64,000 bases of DNA, from the NCBI RefSeq assembly GCF_023008165.1, contig NZ_JAKQZA010000010.1, forward strand, positions 54,553 to 118,552. Direction: 5' to 3'. How positions within the stretch are numbered: position 1 is the first letter of the stretch; every line of letters starts with the position of its first letter. The DNA is from Kordiimonas laminariae. Lineage in GTDB: Bacteria > Pseudomonadota > Alphaproteobacteria > Sphingomonadales > Kordiimonadaceae. The position numbers and the translations under genes were made by a program. Under the pieces are notes generated by a model. The model had not been told where the DNA came from. It saw only the letters and a program-made list of their open reading frames with translations, and made no database searches. Shown here one piece after another: positions 46,399 to 54,963 of this stretch.

Positions 46399-47383
46399 AT
46401 ATCTGAGAGATAACGTTTTTCTTGGGCTGCTGTTGCTTGGGGTAATGCTGTTTTCGCTCATATTCGGCAGGGTTGATATGTCCCTTGCGGATGTCTGGCA
46501 AGGGCTGACCGGTGGTAAAGATGATTCTGTTTCTATTATTGTGCGTGAACTTCGGTTGCCGCGTGTGATTTTAGGGGCTGTCGTTGGCGCTGCTCTTGGC
46601 CTTTCAGGTGCAGCGCTTCAGGGAATGCTGAGAAACCCTCTCGCTGATCCCGGTGTTATTGGAGTAACGGCCAGTGCGGCTTTTGGCGCTGTGCTTGCTA
46701 TTCACTTGGGCTTTATCATCAGCTTTCCGCTTATGATTTCCTTCTTCGCTATGGCGGGCGCACTTGTTGCAACAGCTATCCTCCTTTTCATCTCAGCGCG
46801 AGATGCCAGTGTTCTTATGCTTATTCTTGTGGGGCTTGGTATTAGCTCGCTTGCAACAGCTCTTATCTCACTTGTAATGAACCTTTCAGAGAGTCCTATC
46901 AGTGTGCGGGATATGATTATGTGGATGCTTGGTTCACTTGAAAACAGAACAGTATCTGATCTCTGGTTTGCACTGCCGTTTATCGGTTTTGGCTGGCTGT
47001 TGATGTTGAATGTAGGGCAAGAACTGAATGCTCTCAGTGTCGGTGAAGACACGGCGAAGACCATGGGGGTGAATATAAAGCAGCTTAAACTCCGTATCGT
47101 CGTTGGTTCAGCTATCAGTGTCGGGGCGGCAGTTGCCGTATGCGGTAGTATCGGGTTCGTAGGGCTAATTGTGCCGCACATGGTGCGTGGTCTTATATGT
47201 AAGGAACCGGGGCGGTTATTGCTGCCAAGTGGTTTGATGGGGGCGCTGCTACTTACCTTTGCTGATATTTTAACAAGAGTACCAACCCCAGGCACTCCGC
47301 TTCATATCGGCGTGGTTATGGCGCTTGTTGGGGCACCAGCATTCCTGTTCATTGTTTATAAAGCCCGGGAGGCCATGAGATGA
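46391..47383 (+). CDS. btuC: Vitamin B12 ABC transporter permease BtuC
   Basis: FecCD-family permease of the importer, 330 residues with about ten spans. Family marks are RELRLPRVILGAVVGAALGLSGAALQGMLRNPLADPGVIGVTASAAFGAV near the start, and the coupling region GSIGFVGLIVPHMVRGL with DILTRVPTPGTPLHIGVVMALVGAPAFL near the end. It overlaps btuF by eight bases and btuD by four. Confidence 0.94.
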   Translation: MNKYLRDNVFLGLLLLGVMLFSLIFGRVDMSLADVWQGLTGGKDDSVSIIVRELRLPRVILGAVVGAALGLSGAALQGMLRNPLADPGVIGVTASAAFGAVLAIHLGFIISFPLMISFFAMAGALVATAILLFISARDASVLMLILVGLGISSLATALISLVMNLSESPISVRDMIMWMLGSLENRTVSDLWFALPFIGFGWLLMLNVGQELNALSVGEDTAKTMGVNIKQLKLRIVVGSAISVGAAVAVCGSIGFVGLIVPHMVRGLICKEPGRLLLPSGLMGALLLTFADILTRVPTPGTPLHIGVVMALVGAPAFLFIVYKAREAMR

Positions 47384-48165
47384 GCGATTTAAAGGTAGCC
47401 AATCTCTCACTGGAGGTCGGGACGAAAGAAATACTGAAAGATGTTTCTGCTGAGATGAAATGCGGCGAGCTGGTGGGTCTTATCGGGCCAAATGGTGCAG
47501 GTAAAAGTAGTTTGCTTAAAGCCATTCTCGGGCTTCAAGATTGTGTCCGAGGTGAGGTGATGCTTGAAGGAAGAGATTTAAACAGTCTTTCCATCAAAGA
47601 ACGTTCGAAGCTGTTCGCCTATGCGGCGCAAGGGGCACCGGTTCACTGGCCTTTAACCGCAGAATATATTGTCGGCCTTGGGCGAGCGCCTCATCTAAAT
47701 CCGTGGCAAAGAATGGGCGTAAGAGATCTGGAAATTGTCGAGGAAGCGCTTAGAAAAACGGATTGCACGCACCTGAAAGAGCAGTCTGTGACGACATTGT
47801 CGGGTGGAGAAAAAGCGCGTGTGTTACTTGCTCGTGCGCTTGCTTCTGACACGCCGTATCTGTTTGCTGATGAACCAGTGGCGTCTCTTGATCCAGCTCA
47901 TCAGCTTCAGGTGATGGATATCCTGAAAAATGAAGCTGAGGCGGGGAAGGGCGTAATGGTTGTTCTTCATGATCTTGGATTGGCGCTTCGTTATTGTGAT
48001 CGTTTGATTTTGTTGCATGAAGGCAAAACGATTGGTCAGGGAAGTGCGGAAGAAATTTTAAGTGATGAAAATTTAGATCAGGTTTTTGGCGTTCAGGCCG
48101 AGCGTTGGAAAAATAAGGGACGAGATTTTTTGATCGTTCATAATCTGGATAAAGGGGTTGCCTGA
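47380..48165 (+). CDS. btuD: Vitamin B12 ABC transporter ATPase BtuD
   Basis: ATPase of the importer, 261 residues: Walker A GPNGAGKSSLLKAILG, Q loop in YAAQGAPVHWPLTAEYIVGLGR, signature LSGGEKARVLLARALA, Walker B YLFADEPVASLDPAHQ, switch His in VVLHDLGLALRYCD. The overlap with btuC and the one-base overlap with cbiB show tight translational coupling. Confidence 0.94.
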   Translation: MSDLKVANLSLEVGTKEILKDVSAEMKCGELVGLIGPNGAGKSSLLKAILGLQDCVRGEVMLEGRDLNSLSIKERSKLFAYAAQGAPVHWPLTAEYIVGLGRAPHLNPWQRMGVRDLEIVEEALRKTDCTHLKEQSVTTLSGGEKARVLLARALASDTPYLFADEPVASLDPAHQLQVMDILKNEAEAGKGVMVVLHDLGLALRYCDRLILLHEGKTIGQGSAEEILSDENLDQVFGVQAERWKNKGRDFLIVHNLDKGVA

Positions 48166-49124
48166 TGCTATTAGCGTGTCTGGCTATGCTGGTGGATACT
48201 TTGACTGGGGAGCCTAAATTGCTTTACAGCCGAATAAAGCACCCGGTTAGCTGGATGGCCGCTATGCTTATGTTTTTAGAGCGCCGTTTTAACAAACCAT
48301 CCAGAAAGAGAAGTGTTCGCAAGTTTTTAGGGACGGTTTCCATTCTGCTGTTGATACTGCTGTGGGGAGCTACTGCGTGGATTGCCGAAAACGCTATCAA
48401 GAGTTATGTGGTGGAGCCGTATAGCTTGCTGTTTGTTGCATTGATTGCCAGTGTCTTTATTGCTGCAAGAAGCCTCTTTGAACATATTAATTTGGTGAAG
48501 AATGCTCTTGATCGGCAGAGCGTTGAAGATGCCAGGTGTGCAGTAGGGATGGTCGTAGGAAGAGAAACGGCTGACCTTGACGAACTGGCTGTTTCACGTG
48601 CTGCGGCGGAGAGTTTGGCGGAAAATTTTTCTGATGGTGTTATTGCCCCGCTGTTTTGGTTGCTGATAGGTGGGCTTCCCGGGCTGATTGTCTATAAGAT
48701 GGTCAACACTGCTGACAGCATGATTGGACATAGAACAGAACGCTTTCGTGATTTTGGATGGGCAAGTGCCAAACTTGATGATGCGATGAACTTGTTGCCA
48801 GCGCGGATAACAGCACTTTTACTGGCCTTGGGAGCCTTTGTGCTGAGAATACCTTCAGCTTTTCAGGGCTTTAAAGTGGCCTTCAAGGATGCATATCTAC
48901 ACGCGAGCCCAAATGCAGGCTGGCCGGAAGCAACAATGGCTGGTCTTCTCAAGGTGCGTCTCGGTGGCCCTAGGTCTTATGGGCCGGGGCAAAGGGAAGA
49001 ATATGCATGGCTCGGCGCTGACTTCCCTGAAACCAATCAGCCTGATCTTGGATTGGCGCTGTGTATCGTGAAAGCATCTTGGTTGGTTCTATTTGTCTTG
49101 TTAATGGTGGGAGGTGTGTGGTGA
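48165..49124 (+). CDS. cbiB: Adenosylcobinamide-phosphate synthase CbiB/CobD
   Basis: Membrane enzyme attaching (R)-1-amino-2-propanol phosphate to adenosylcobyric acid. The 319 residues have the family's opening (ACLAMLVDTLTGEPKLLYSRIKHPVSWMAAML), membrane spans near 50-75 and 80-100, the conserved AVGMVVGRETADLDELAVSRAAAESLAENFSDGVIAPLFWLLIGGLPGLIVYKMVNTADSMIGHRTERFRDFGWASAKLDDAMN segment, and PNAGWPEATMAGLLKVRLGG. It overlaps the next gene by GTGA. Confidence 0.95.
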   Translation: MLLACLAMLVDTLTGEPKLLYSRIKHPVSWMAAMLMFLERRFNKPSRKRSVRKFLGTVSILLLILLWGATAWIAENAIKSYVVEPYSLLFVALIASVFIAARSLFEHINLVKNALDRQSVEDARCAVGMVVGRETADLDELAVSRAAAESLAENFSDGVIAPLFWLLIGGLPGLIVYKMVNTADSMIGHRTERFRDFGWASAKLDDAMNLLPARITALLLALGAFVLRIPSAFQGFKVAFKDAYLHASPNAGWPEATMAGLLKVRLGGPRSYGPGQREEYAWLGADFPETNQPDLGLALCIVKASWLVLFVLLMVGGVW

Positions 49125-50143
49125 TCCCCTCCATTCATCATGGTGGTGATATGCGAGCGGTAAAAGCGCAATATCCTCATTTGCAAGAAGGATGGCTGGA
49201 CTTGTCTACGGGCTTGAGCCCATTTATTTATCCGTGGCAAGAGAAAATAGCTGCAGCTGATCTCTATGAAGCGTCTTCAAAACTGCCGCAAACCTCCCTT
49301 ATTGATACTTGCGGTAAGGCATGGTCACGGTATTTGGGGATAAAGGATAGGACTGATTGGCTCGTTACGGCCGGCTCACAGGCTATCATTAATATAATGC
49401 CGCAGCTTCTGCCTGAATACCAGGCGGTTATTCCTGTTCCAAATTACGGTGAGCATGCCAGAGTGTGGAGCCGGTCTGCTCGGCCTGCCATTATGCTGGA
49501 GCGAGAGGTATTAAAATCTTTTGAATATGGTGACCAACAGGTTGTTTTTCTGACGTCCCCAAATAACCCTGACGGATATATTTGGTCGAAAGAGGTCATA
49601 TGGAAAGCCGCTAAACAGCTGAAAGAAAAGAGAGGGTATCTGCTGCTGGATGAAGCGTTTGCCGATGTTGCCTTCTCTACCAGTATAGTCACTGAAGACA
49701 TACCAGATAATATGATCCTTCTGCGTTCCTTTGGTAAGTTTTTTGGCTTGGCAGGGGTAAGGCTTGGTTATGCAAAGTTGCCAGCTGACCTGAAGGGCCA
49801 GGCACAAGCTATTCTGGGCCCTTGGTCTGTAAATGGGCTGGCTGCTCTTATCGCTTTCACAGCTCTTCGAGACGATAGATGGATTCAGGATACTCGAATG
49901 GCACAGGCTAAAGGGATGGTGAAGCTGAAAACCATTCTGGAGGGTGCCGATTTTGAAATTATAGGGGGTACTGATCTGTTTTGTCTCGGTTACCATAAAG
50001 ATACAGACCGACTGACAGAACAGTTGAATGGTAGCGCTATCCATATTCGGCGCTTTGAAGAATACCCCAATTGGATACGCTTTGGCCTACCGGCCAGCGA
50101 GAAAGAATTTAACCGCCTGAGGGAGGCTTTATATGTCAGATGA
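49121..50143 (+). CDS. cobD: L-threonine-O-3-phosphate decarboxylase (CobD/CobC-type aminotransferase)
   Basis: PLP enzyme that makes aminopropanol phosphate for CbiB. The 340-residue class I aminotransferase fold opens with HHGGDMRAVKAQYP and LDLSTGLSPFIYPW, typical of the family. The cofactor Lys is seen in LLRSFGKFFGLAGVRLGYAKLP. GTG 49121 overlaps the cbiB stop as GTGA, with GGGAGG six bases upstream; the long upstream frame is inside cbiB. The symbol follows the Salmonella convention; the Pseudomonas name is cobC. Confidence 0.92.
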   Translation: MIPSIHHGGDMRAVKAQYPHLQEGWLDLSTGLSPFIYPWQEKIAAADLYEASSKLPQTSLIDTCGKAWSRYLGIKDRTDWLVTAGSQAIINIMPQLLPEYQAVIPVPNYGEHARVWSRSARPAIMLEREVLKSFEYGDQQVVFLTSPNNPDGYIWSKEVIWKAAKQLKEKRGYLLLDEAFADVAFSTSIVTEDIPDNMILLRSFGKFFGLAGVRLGYAKLPADLKGQAQAILGPWSVNGLAALIAFTALRDDRWIQDTRMAQAKGMVKLKTILEGADFEIIGGTDLFCLGYHKDTDRLTEQLNGSAIHIRRFEEYPNWIRFGLPASEKEFNRLREALYVR

Positions 50144-50741
50144 TATTAATGAAGAACACCGTAAGAAGATGGTGAAGCTCAAAGAAGAGCAGCGCGCTAA
50201 GGTGAAAGAAAAAAAGAAAGCTGAGCGTGGGCTTTTGATGGTTCATACTGGCGACGGTAAAGGGAAATCAACCGCAGCTTACGGTACGTTGTTACGCGCG
50301 CTGGGCTGGGGGCATGATGTTGCTGTTCTTCAATATGTTAAAGGCAATTGGAAAACCGGTGAGAAAGAGTTTTTTAAGCGGTTTCCTGAGCTTGTTCGTC
50401 TAGAAGTGATGGGCGAAGGATTTACGTGGGAAACTCAAGATCGCGAGCGGGATATTGAAGCCGCAAGAAAAGCTTGGGAGGTAAGTAAAGAGATGCTGAA
50501 CTGCGGTGACTATGATCTCGTTGTCCTTGATGAGCTGAATATCGTGCTCAGAAATGATTATTTGGATGTTGAAGAAGTAAAAGAAGGCCTGCTTGCTCGC
50601 CATCCACGTACAACAGTGATTGTAACTGGCCGTAATGCCAAACAGGAAATCATCGATGTTGCTGATTTGGTGACCAGTATGGAAATGGTCCGCCATCCTT
50701 TTGAAAACGGAATTAAAGCCGCGCGCGGTATTGATTTTTAG
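50133..50741 (+). CDS. cobO: Cob(I)alamin adenosyltransferase, CobO/CobA type
   Basis: Adenosylates the reduced corrinoid cobalt using ATP, giving the form used by later steps. The 202-residue protein has the unusual P-loop HTGDGKGKSTAAYGTLLRALGWG, then GEGFTWETQDRERDIEAARKAW, YDLVVLDELNIVL and VIVTGRNAKQEIIDVADLVTSM, all family marks. The charged N terminus (about 1-30) is normal for CobO. It overlaps cobD by 11 bases and ends head-to-head with the minus-strand cobC. Confidence 0.95.
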   Translation: MSDDINEEHRKKMVKLKEEQRAKVKEKKKAERGLLMVHTGDGKGKSTAAYGTLLRALGWGHDVAVLQYVKGNWKTGEKEFFKRFPELVRLEVMGEGFTWETQDRERDIEAARKAWEVSKEMLNCGDYDLVVLDELNIVLRNDYLDVEEVKEGLLARHPRTTVIVTGRNAKQEIIDVADLVTSMEMVRHPFENGIKAARGIDF

Positions 50742-50745
50742 AGTG

Positions 50746-51378
50746 TTAGTAGAGGCGGTTAAGGCACTGAAGCTGCCATTGACCGCCTTTTCCCTGTCCT
50801 GTTTGATGCAATAGACGGGTGAGAGAGAAGGGCTCTGCATTTAGTGCAAGAGCCTGATTGGTGTCTAAACCAAGAGTTATGCCTGCAAAGGCACGGATCA
50901 CACCTGCATGGGTTACCAAGACCTTAGGAGTTGAATTTCCTTCTTTGATAAGGTTTTCAATAAAACCTGACACTCTGTCGCTAACAGAGGAAAAACTCTC
51001 ACCTTCAGGGGGCGTTGTTTCAGCCGCTAACAGGGACCAGTTATGCGGTTCTAAATCTTTCATTTCCTCCCATATTTCTTCAAAACTTAACCCTTGCCAC
51101 CTACCAAAGTTCTGCTCAGTAATTTCCGAAGAAGTGTTTATTATTTTGGGGCTTAGACTTCCTTCTTTAATCAGTGCATTAGCTGTACTTTGGGTGCGAT
51201 CCAGGGGGCTTACGTACCATTCAGCGTTCTTGGGGAGTTCAGCGGCTAGTGCTGAAATGGTTTCCGTCGCTGGCAATACTGCTTCTGCGTTCGCATCTTT
51301 ATAAATGCCCTTACGGCTGTTTTTAACCGGCGCGTGACGGACTAGATACCATTCTGTTAGCTGAATATCACTGATCAT
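50746..51378 (-). CDS. cobC: Histidine phosphatase, probable alpha-ribazole phosphatase CobC
   Basis: A 210-residue phosphoglycerate-mutase-fold phosphatase. The catalytic His is in WYLVRHAPVKNSRKGIY; the conserved acid follows WYVSPLDRTQSTANAL; the second His lies in VLVTHAGVIRAFAG. Placement at the end of cobU-cobT-cobS suggests removal of the 5'-phosphate from alpha-ribazole phosphate or cobalamin phosphate. ATG 51378 overlaps the cobS stop as ATGA, preferred over ATG 51393. An RHA in place of the common RHG is a small change seen in this branch. Confidence 0.88.
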   Translation of the reverse strand: MISDIQLTEWYLVRHAPVKNSRKGIYKDANAEAVLPATETISALAAELPKNAEWYVSPLDRTQSTANALIKEGSLSPKIINTSSEITEQNFGRWQGLSFEEIWEEMKDLEPHNWSLLAAETTPPEGESFSSVSDRVSGFIENLIKEGNSTPKVLVTHAGVIRAFAGITLGLDTNQALALNAEPFSLTRLLHQTGQGKGGQWQLQCLNRLY

Positions 51379-52172
51379 GAGGATGCCTGCCATAAAGTTG
51401 CAAGTGTTATGAGCATAGCGATCTCGGAAAGCTGCTGTGTTGCACCCAGAATATCTCCGCTATAGCCGCTTACTTGTTTGTAAGCCAGTCGACAGAAAAT
51501 AAGCGTCGTTAATAGTGCACTTACCGTAAGAAATATTGTTGCAGCCATACCAGCAATGAAAAAGCTACAGCCAAGTGAGAGGATAAAGGCCGTTGTTACC
51601 GTTGGAAAAGAGGGTTTGCCAGCCTCGGTGGCAAGGCTGTTGCTACGGGCAGGGGAGAGTATCAGTGACGGAATAAGTACTACAGAACGAGATATAACTG
51701 CGACAATTATCATTGCACGTATGATATCGATATCTGTCAGGGATTGAAGGCTGAAGAATTTGAAAGAGAAGGCAATAATTAAAGCAAGACCACCATATGT
51801 ACCAATCCTGCTGTCGCGCATAATTTCGAGTTTTTTATCCTTACCGTATCCGCCACCAAATCCATCGGCCACATCAGCGAGGCCATCTTCATGAAAAGAT
51901 CCTGTGGTGAAAACTGCGGTAGATATAGCTATTAGGATTGCGAGCTGTTTAGGCATCCCCATTTGAGTGCTTGCGAGAAAAGCCAAACTCATCAGGCCAC
52001 CTATGAAAAAGCCTACAACTGGGTAAGCCCTCATGGCCCGGCCTAAGTTAGGAGGTGTATTCGAAATTTTGGCCCAGTTTATGGGAATGCGCGTGAGCAA
52101 CATAAAGGCAGCAGCGATATCTTCGCGCCATTTTCGAACTAAGCCTTTTTTATTGCTCTCGTCAGTCACCAC
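51375..52172 (-). CDS. cobS: Adenosylcobinamide-GDP ribazoletransferase (cobalamin synthase)
   Basis: Inner-membrane enzyme joining adenosylcobinamide-GDP to alpha-ribazole (phosphate). The 265 residues have about seven spans; family marks are AAFMLLTRIPINW near the start, GSFHEDGLADVADGFGGGYGKDKKLEIMRDSRIGTYGGLALI (acidic metal-binding stretch) and late SGDILGATQQLSEIAMLIT. It overlaps cobT by 11 bases and cobC by four. In the Pseudomonas scheme it is cobV. Confidence 0.95.
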   Translation of the reverse strand: MVTDESNKKGLVRKWREDIAAAFMLLTRIPINWAKISNTPPNLGRAMRAYPVVGFFIGGLMSLAFLASTQMGMPKQLAILIAISTAVFTTGSFHEDGLADVADGFGGGYGKDKKLEIMRDSRIGTYGGLALIIAFSFKFFSLQSLTDIDIIRAMIIVAVISRSVVLIPSLILSPARSNSLATEAGKPSFPTVTTAFILSLGCSFFIAGMAATIFLTVSALLTTLIFCRLAYKQVSGYSGDILGATQQLSEIAMLITLATLWQASS

Positions 52173-53184
52173 TGGTTACTCCAGCTTCTTTGAACGTCGC
52201 CATACCGTTATGAGCAGCAAGAGCTGATTTAATGATCATTAGAGCCACGGCAGCACCACTGGCTTCCCCCAGTCTCATGCCAAGATCAAGAAGCGGTTTT
52301 TTGTGAACTTTCTCTGCTATCAGTTTATGCCCAGGCTCCACAGAAAGGTGAGAAATCAAACAGTGATCAAGAGCATCAGGGTTTGATTTCACAAGAGCCG
52401 CTGCAGCTGCGGTAGAGATGAGACCATCCAGTATTACAGGAATACGCTTATGTCTGGCCGCTAATGTGGCCCCAGCGATTGCGGCTAGTTCCCGACCGCC
52501 TACTGTCCTTAATATATCAAAAGAAGATATTTGGCTTGAAAGATGGAGCAGGTGAGCATCTTCCACGGCTTTAAGTTTGGCCTTAAAACCATTGTCATCA
52601 ACACCAGTGCCGCGACCAACCCAATCAGAGGGAAAACAGCCAAACGTTGCCTGAGCAACTGCTGCTGCTGATGTGGTATTTCCAATACCCATTTCCCCGA
52701 GAAGGATTATGTCAGCATCTTCAGGAACAGCATCAATACCTGCTTGAATAGCTGCACAGCATTCTTCATCGCTCATCGCGGGGCCTGAAGTAAAATCTGC
52801 CACTGGTTGGTCTAGATCAAGGGCTATTACATCGAGGGTTGCACCTGCGGCCGCACATAGCTGATTAATAGCAGCTCCACCAGTTGCAAAGTTCGCAACC
52901 ATCTGCTCTGTAACTTCCGAAGGGAAAGCAGATACTCCCTTACGCGTAACACCGTGATTGCCGGCGAATACCAAGCAATGTACGTTATCTGTAGTTGGCT
53001 TTAACTTGCCCTGCCAACCAGCAAGGAAAACAGCAATTTCTTCCAGCCTGCCGAGGGAGCCTGGCGGTTTAGTAAGCGCAGATTGGCGCTGAGTAGCCTC
53101 ATCTATGAAATGTTGCTGAGGGGAGGGTAACCCTTCCAAGAGCGCAGAGAAACTGCTGTGGCTGGTGATTTTAAGGTTGGTCAC
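52162..53184 (-). CDS. cobT: Nicotinate-nucleotide-dimethylbenzimidazole phosphoribosyltransferase
   Basis: Activates 5,6-dimethylbenzimidazole to alpha-ribazole phosphate using nicotinate mononucleotide; its base substrate would come from BluB at the far end of the locus. The 340 residues show LTKPPGSLGRLEEIAVFLAGWQGK, VFAGNHGVTRKGVSAFPSEVTEQMVANFATGGAAINQL, LLGEMGIGNTTSAAAVAQA and the catalytic Glu in DLGMRLGEASGAAVAL. It overlaps cobU by 14 bases and cobS by 11. Confidence 0.96.
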   Translation of the reverse strand: MTNLKITSHSSFSALLEGLPSPQQHFIDEATQRQSALTKPPGSLGRLEEIAVFLAGWQGKLKPTTDNVHCLVFAGNHGVTRKGVSAFPSEVTEQMVANFATGGAAINQLCAAAGATLDVIALDLDQPVADFTSGPAMSDEECCAAIQAGIDAVPEDADIILLGEMGIGNTTSAAAVAQATFGCFPSDWVGRGTGVDDNGFKAKLKAVEDAHLLHLSSQISSFDILRTVGGRELAAIAGATLAARHKRIPVILDGLISTAAAAALVKSNPDALDHCLISHLSVEPGHKLIAEKVHKKPLLDLGMRLGEASGAAVALMIIKSALAAHNGMATFKEAGVTSGD

Positions 53185-53731
53185 TAGATAAACTTTCTAA
53201 CATGGTACGACCATCTTTTTTCAAAGGCATAGGTAAACCAGCGATAATGAAAAAGCAGTTGGGCAGGGCGGCAGCTAAGCGTTGATTAAGCCTTCCTGCT
53301 TCATCACGGAAATCACGTGCAAGCTTATTCGCAGGCACAATTCCCATACCTACCTCGTTACTGATGCATATGACCGGGCAAGGGGCTTTTTTTATAGAAG
53401 TTAAAAGGCTGGTGATTTGAGCATCGATATCTAGCTCAGCGAATGTGATATTACTAAGCCATAAGGTGAGGCAATCAATAAATATGACAGTATTTTCATA
53501 GGCTTCGGCGTTAATAACGTCAATAATATTGGTTGGTTCTTCAATGGTTTTCCAGCCAGATGTTTCTCGCAATTGTTGGTGATGAGCAATGCGTTCTTGC
53601 ATTTCATTGTCGTGCGCTTCAGCAGTAGCGATATAAATAGGTGTAAGCTCAGTTGCCAGCGCCAGCTTTTCACCAAAACTGCTTTTGCCTGAACGTGCAC
53701 CGCCCAATATCAACGCTGACTGTGAATGCAC
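53171..53731 (-). CDS. cobU: Adenosylcobinamide kinase/adenosylcobinamide-phosphate guanylyltransferase
   Basis: Bifunctional enzyme that phosphorylates adenosylcobinamide and activates it with GTP. The 186 residues have the P-loop ALILGGARSGKSSFGEKLA, IYIATAEAHDNEMQERIAHHQ (with the guanylylated-His region), FIDCLTLWLSN and VICISNEVGMGIVPANKLARDFRDEAGRLNQRLA. The start is GTG 53731 with AGGTGAG upstream. It heads the minus-strand cobU-cobT-cobS-cobC operon; no riboswitch is visible in front of it. Confidence 0.95.
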   Translation of the reverse strand: MHSQSALILGGARSGKSSFGEKLALATELTPIYIATAEAHDNEMQERIAHHQQLRETSGWKTIEEPTNIIDVINAEAYENTVIFIDCLTLWLSNITFAELDIDAQITSLLTSIKKAPCPVICISNEVGMGIVPANKLARDFRDEAGRLNQRLAAALPNCFFIIAGLPMPLKKDGRTMLESLSSDQP

Positions 53732-53779
53732 GAGCTCTCACCTATGTTAAAAGTTTCTTTCTAATTTAAAGGCTTACAT

Positions 53780-53896
53780 CAGTGTAAAGGGCTCCGCAAG
53801 CAAGACTATCACGAGGAGCTGTTTGGCCAAGTGAAAGAATTACAGGCGAAGTACGGAACCCTAAGATTTAGCTGTTATGTGTGGCAAATAAATCCT
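53780..53896 (+). pseudogene. Possible coding remnant in the gap before cobU
   Basis: A plus-strand frame reads CKGLRKQDYHEELFGQVKEL then QAKYGTLRF, which has ordinary protein composition but no start codon, ribosome site or continuation. It faintly resembles an internal piece of a glycoside hydrolase. It may be chance or an eroded gene; the stretch also holds the cobU promoter. Confidence 0.2.
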
Positions 53897-54415
53897 CTAG
53901 AATGGCGAGTTATCATGAAGCTCAGATTTCACCACTGGGCGGCTAACACCCCAATGCTCAGCAAATTTTCCATCTTCCATACGGAATATATGCATGCCAG
54001 CATTTCCGGTGGAAGAGGGAGTTGGTTTAAAGTGTATATGCATCCAAACCAGATCACCATCTGCGCCAGCCCGTTTAATATCACCGTGCATTTGCGGCAT
54101 TCTTTCCAGCGCACGTGCAAAATACTGTAGCAGACCTTCTTTTCCATCAGGTACATGAGGAGCGTGTTCAATATGAACATCTGCAACACACTCTCTGCCA
54201 AAACGGTCAACATCTAAATCCACTTCAAGCGCCTTCATGCAGTAGACGGCTTTTTCCAGGTTTTTCTGCTCCAGAGCTTCCTGAGCAATAATTTCAGCGT
54301 CTGTATCTGTACCGATAGCTGGAACCACATTAAGCGCCATTGCTAAAGCTGTAGCAGCGGCTTTTGGTTGCCATTTATGGAGTAGGTTCTTTTTCCTTGG
54401 GCTATGAAAGTTCAT
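53897..54415 (-). CDS. Exported SnoaL-like (NTF2-fold) protein
   Basis: A 172-residue protein. A leader with a basic start and a hydrophobic stretch (AAATALAMALNVVPAIG) suggests export. The rest (about 45-165) resembles SnoaL-like/NTF2-fold polyketide-cyclase relatives: DVDRFGRECVADVHIEHAPHVPDGKEGLLQYFARAL, then DLVWMHIHFKPTPSSTGNAGMHIFRMEDGKFAEHWGVSRPV. A conserved Asp/His pocket is plausible but the reaction is unknown. It stands alone, with a long AT-rich gap upstream. Confidence 0.78.
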   Translation of the reverse strand: MNFHSPRKKNLLHKWQPKAAATALAMALNVVPAIGTDTDAEIIAQEALEQKNLEKAVYCMKALEVDLDVDRFGRECVADVHIEHAPHVPDGKEGLLQYFARALERMPQMHGDIKRAGADGDLVWMHIHFKPTPSSTGNAGMHIFRMEDGKFAEHWGVSRPVVKSELHDNSPF

Positions 54416-54963
54416 ATTTTCCTCACTGTTTTTATAGTTAATGTTATTACCTATCTTATATTTAGCAGTTTTTTACAATTAATATAATTCGTTCATTTGA
54501 GATAGGAGGCTCTTTCTGGCGGTAAGGGTTGGTTTAAAAGTTTTTAAGAAGCGAGGCTTGCATAAATAGCGGGGAAGAATGCGCTAACCAAGGAAAAGAG
54601 GTGTCGGTTTTTATATTAATAAATATCGCATAATTTATATTATGGGAAATTATACGGTGTTTATTAAAAACGTCTCGTTGCAACTTTTCCCATTATAAAC
54701 AACGTGTTACAGCCTTATTCGCACTAAGGACTAAGTTTTACTCTTCTTATGGGGATATTTCATGATGTCGCTCTTAATGTCGATATCAACGGCCTGACAC
54801 CGCTTGTTGAGTGTGTGAACAATGAAAACGAGCTTAGGCTTTCTAAACGTCTTCGCAATGGTCGCTACAAGCATTCTGTTAAAGCTACCTGACGAAGCTT
54901 GCTATGCTTCCAGCCTCAGCGGACTATATTCTATTTCATGATTTGAAATTAGCCTTAACACAA
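54416..54963. other. 548-base AT-rich intergenic stretch
   Basis: No established gene. It must hold the promoter of the SnoaL-like gene. An imperfect inverted repeat has arms at 54634-54649 (TTTATATTATGGGAAA) and 54686-54699 (TTTCCCATTATAAA), 36 bases apart, and could be a regulator site or the trace of a small element. A 47-codon plus-strand frame at 54749-54892 (MGIFHDVALNVDINGLTPLV at its start, Arg/Lys-rich end) lacks a ribosome site. No tRNA or known riboswitch was recognised. Confidence 0.5.
54749..54892 (+). CDS. Doubtful 47-residue reading frame
   Basis: ATG to TGA with protein-like composition (acidic start, basic C-terminal tail SKRLRNGRYKHSVKAT). The nearest purine-rich site, AAGGA, is over 20 bases upstream, too far to help. 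It may be the end of a decayed gene. No family recognised. Confidence 0.2.
   Translation: MGIFHDVALNVDINGLTPLVECVNNENELRLSKRLRNGRYKHSVKAT

Noticed and set aside
51556..51747. Plus-strand frames inside cobS, cobT and other minus-strand genes
   Set aside because: They are shadows of clearly conserved genes on the opposite strand and show no motifs or ribosome sites.
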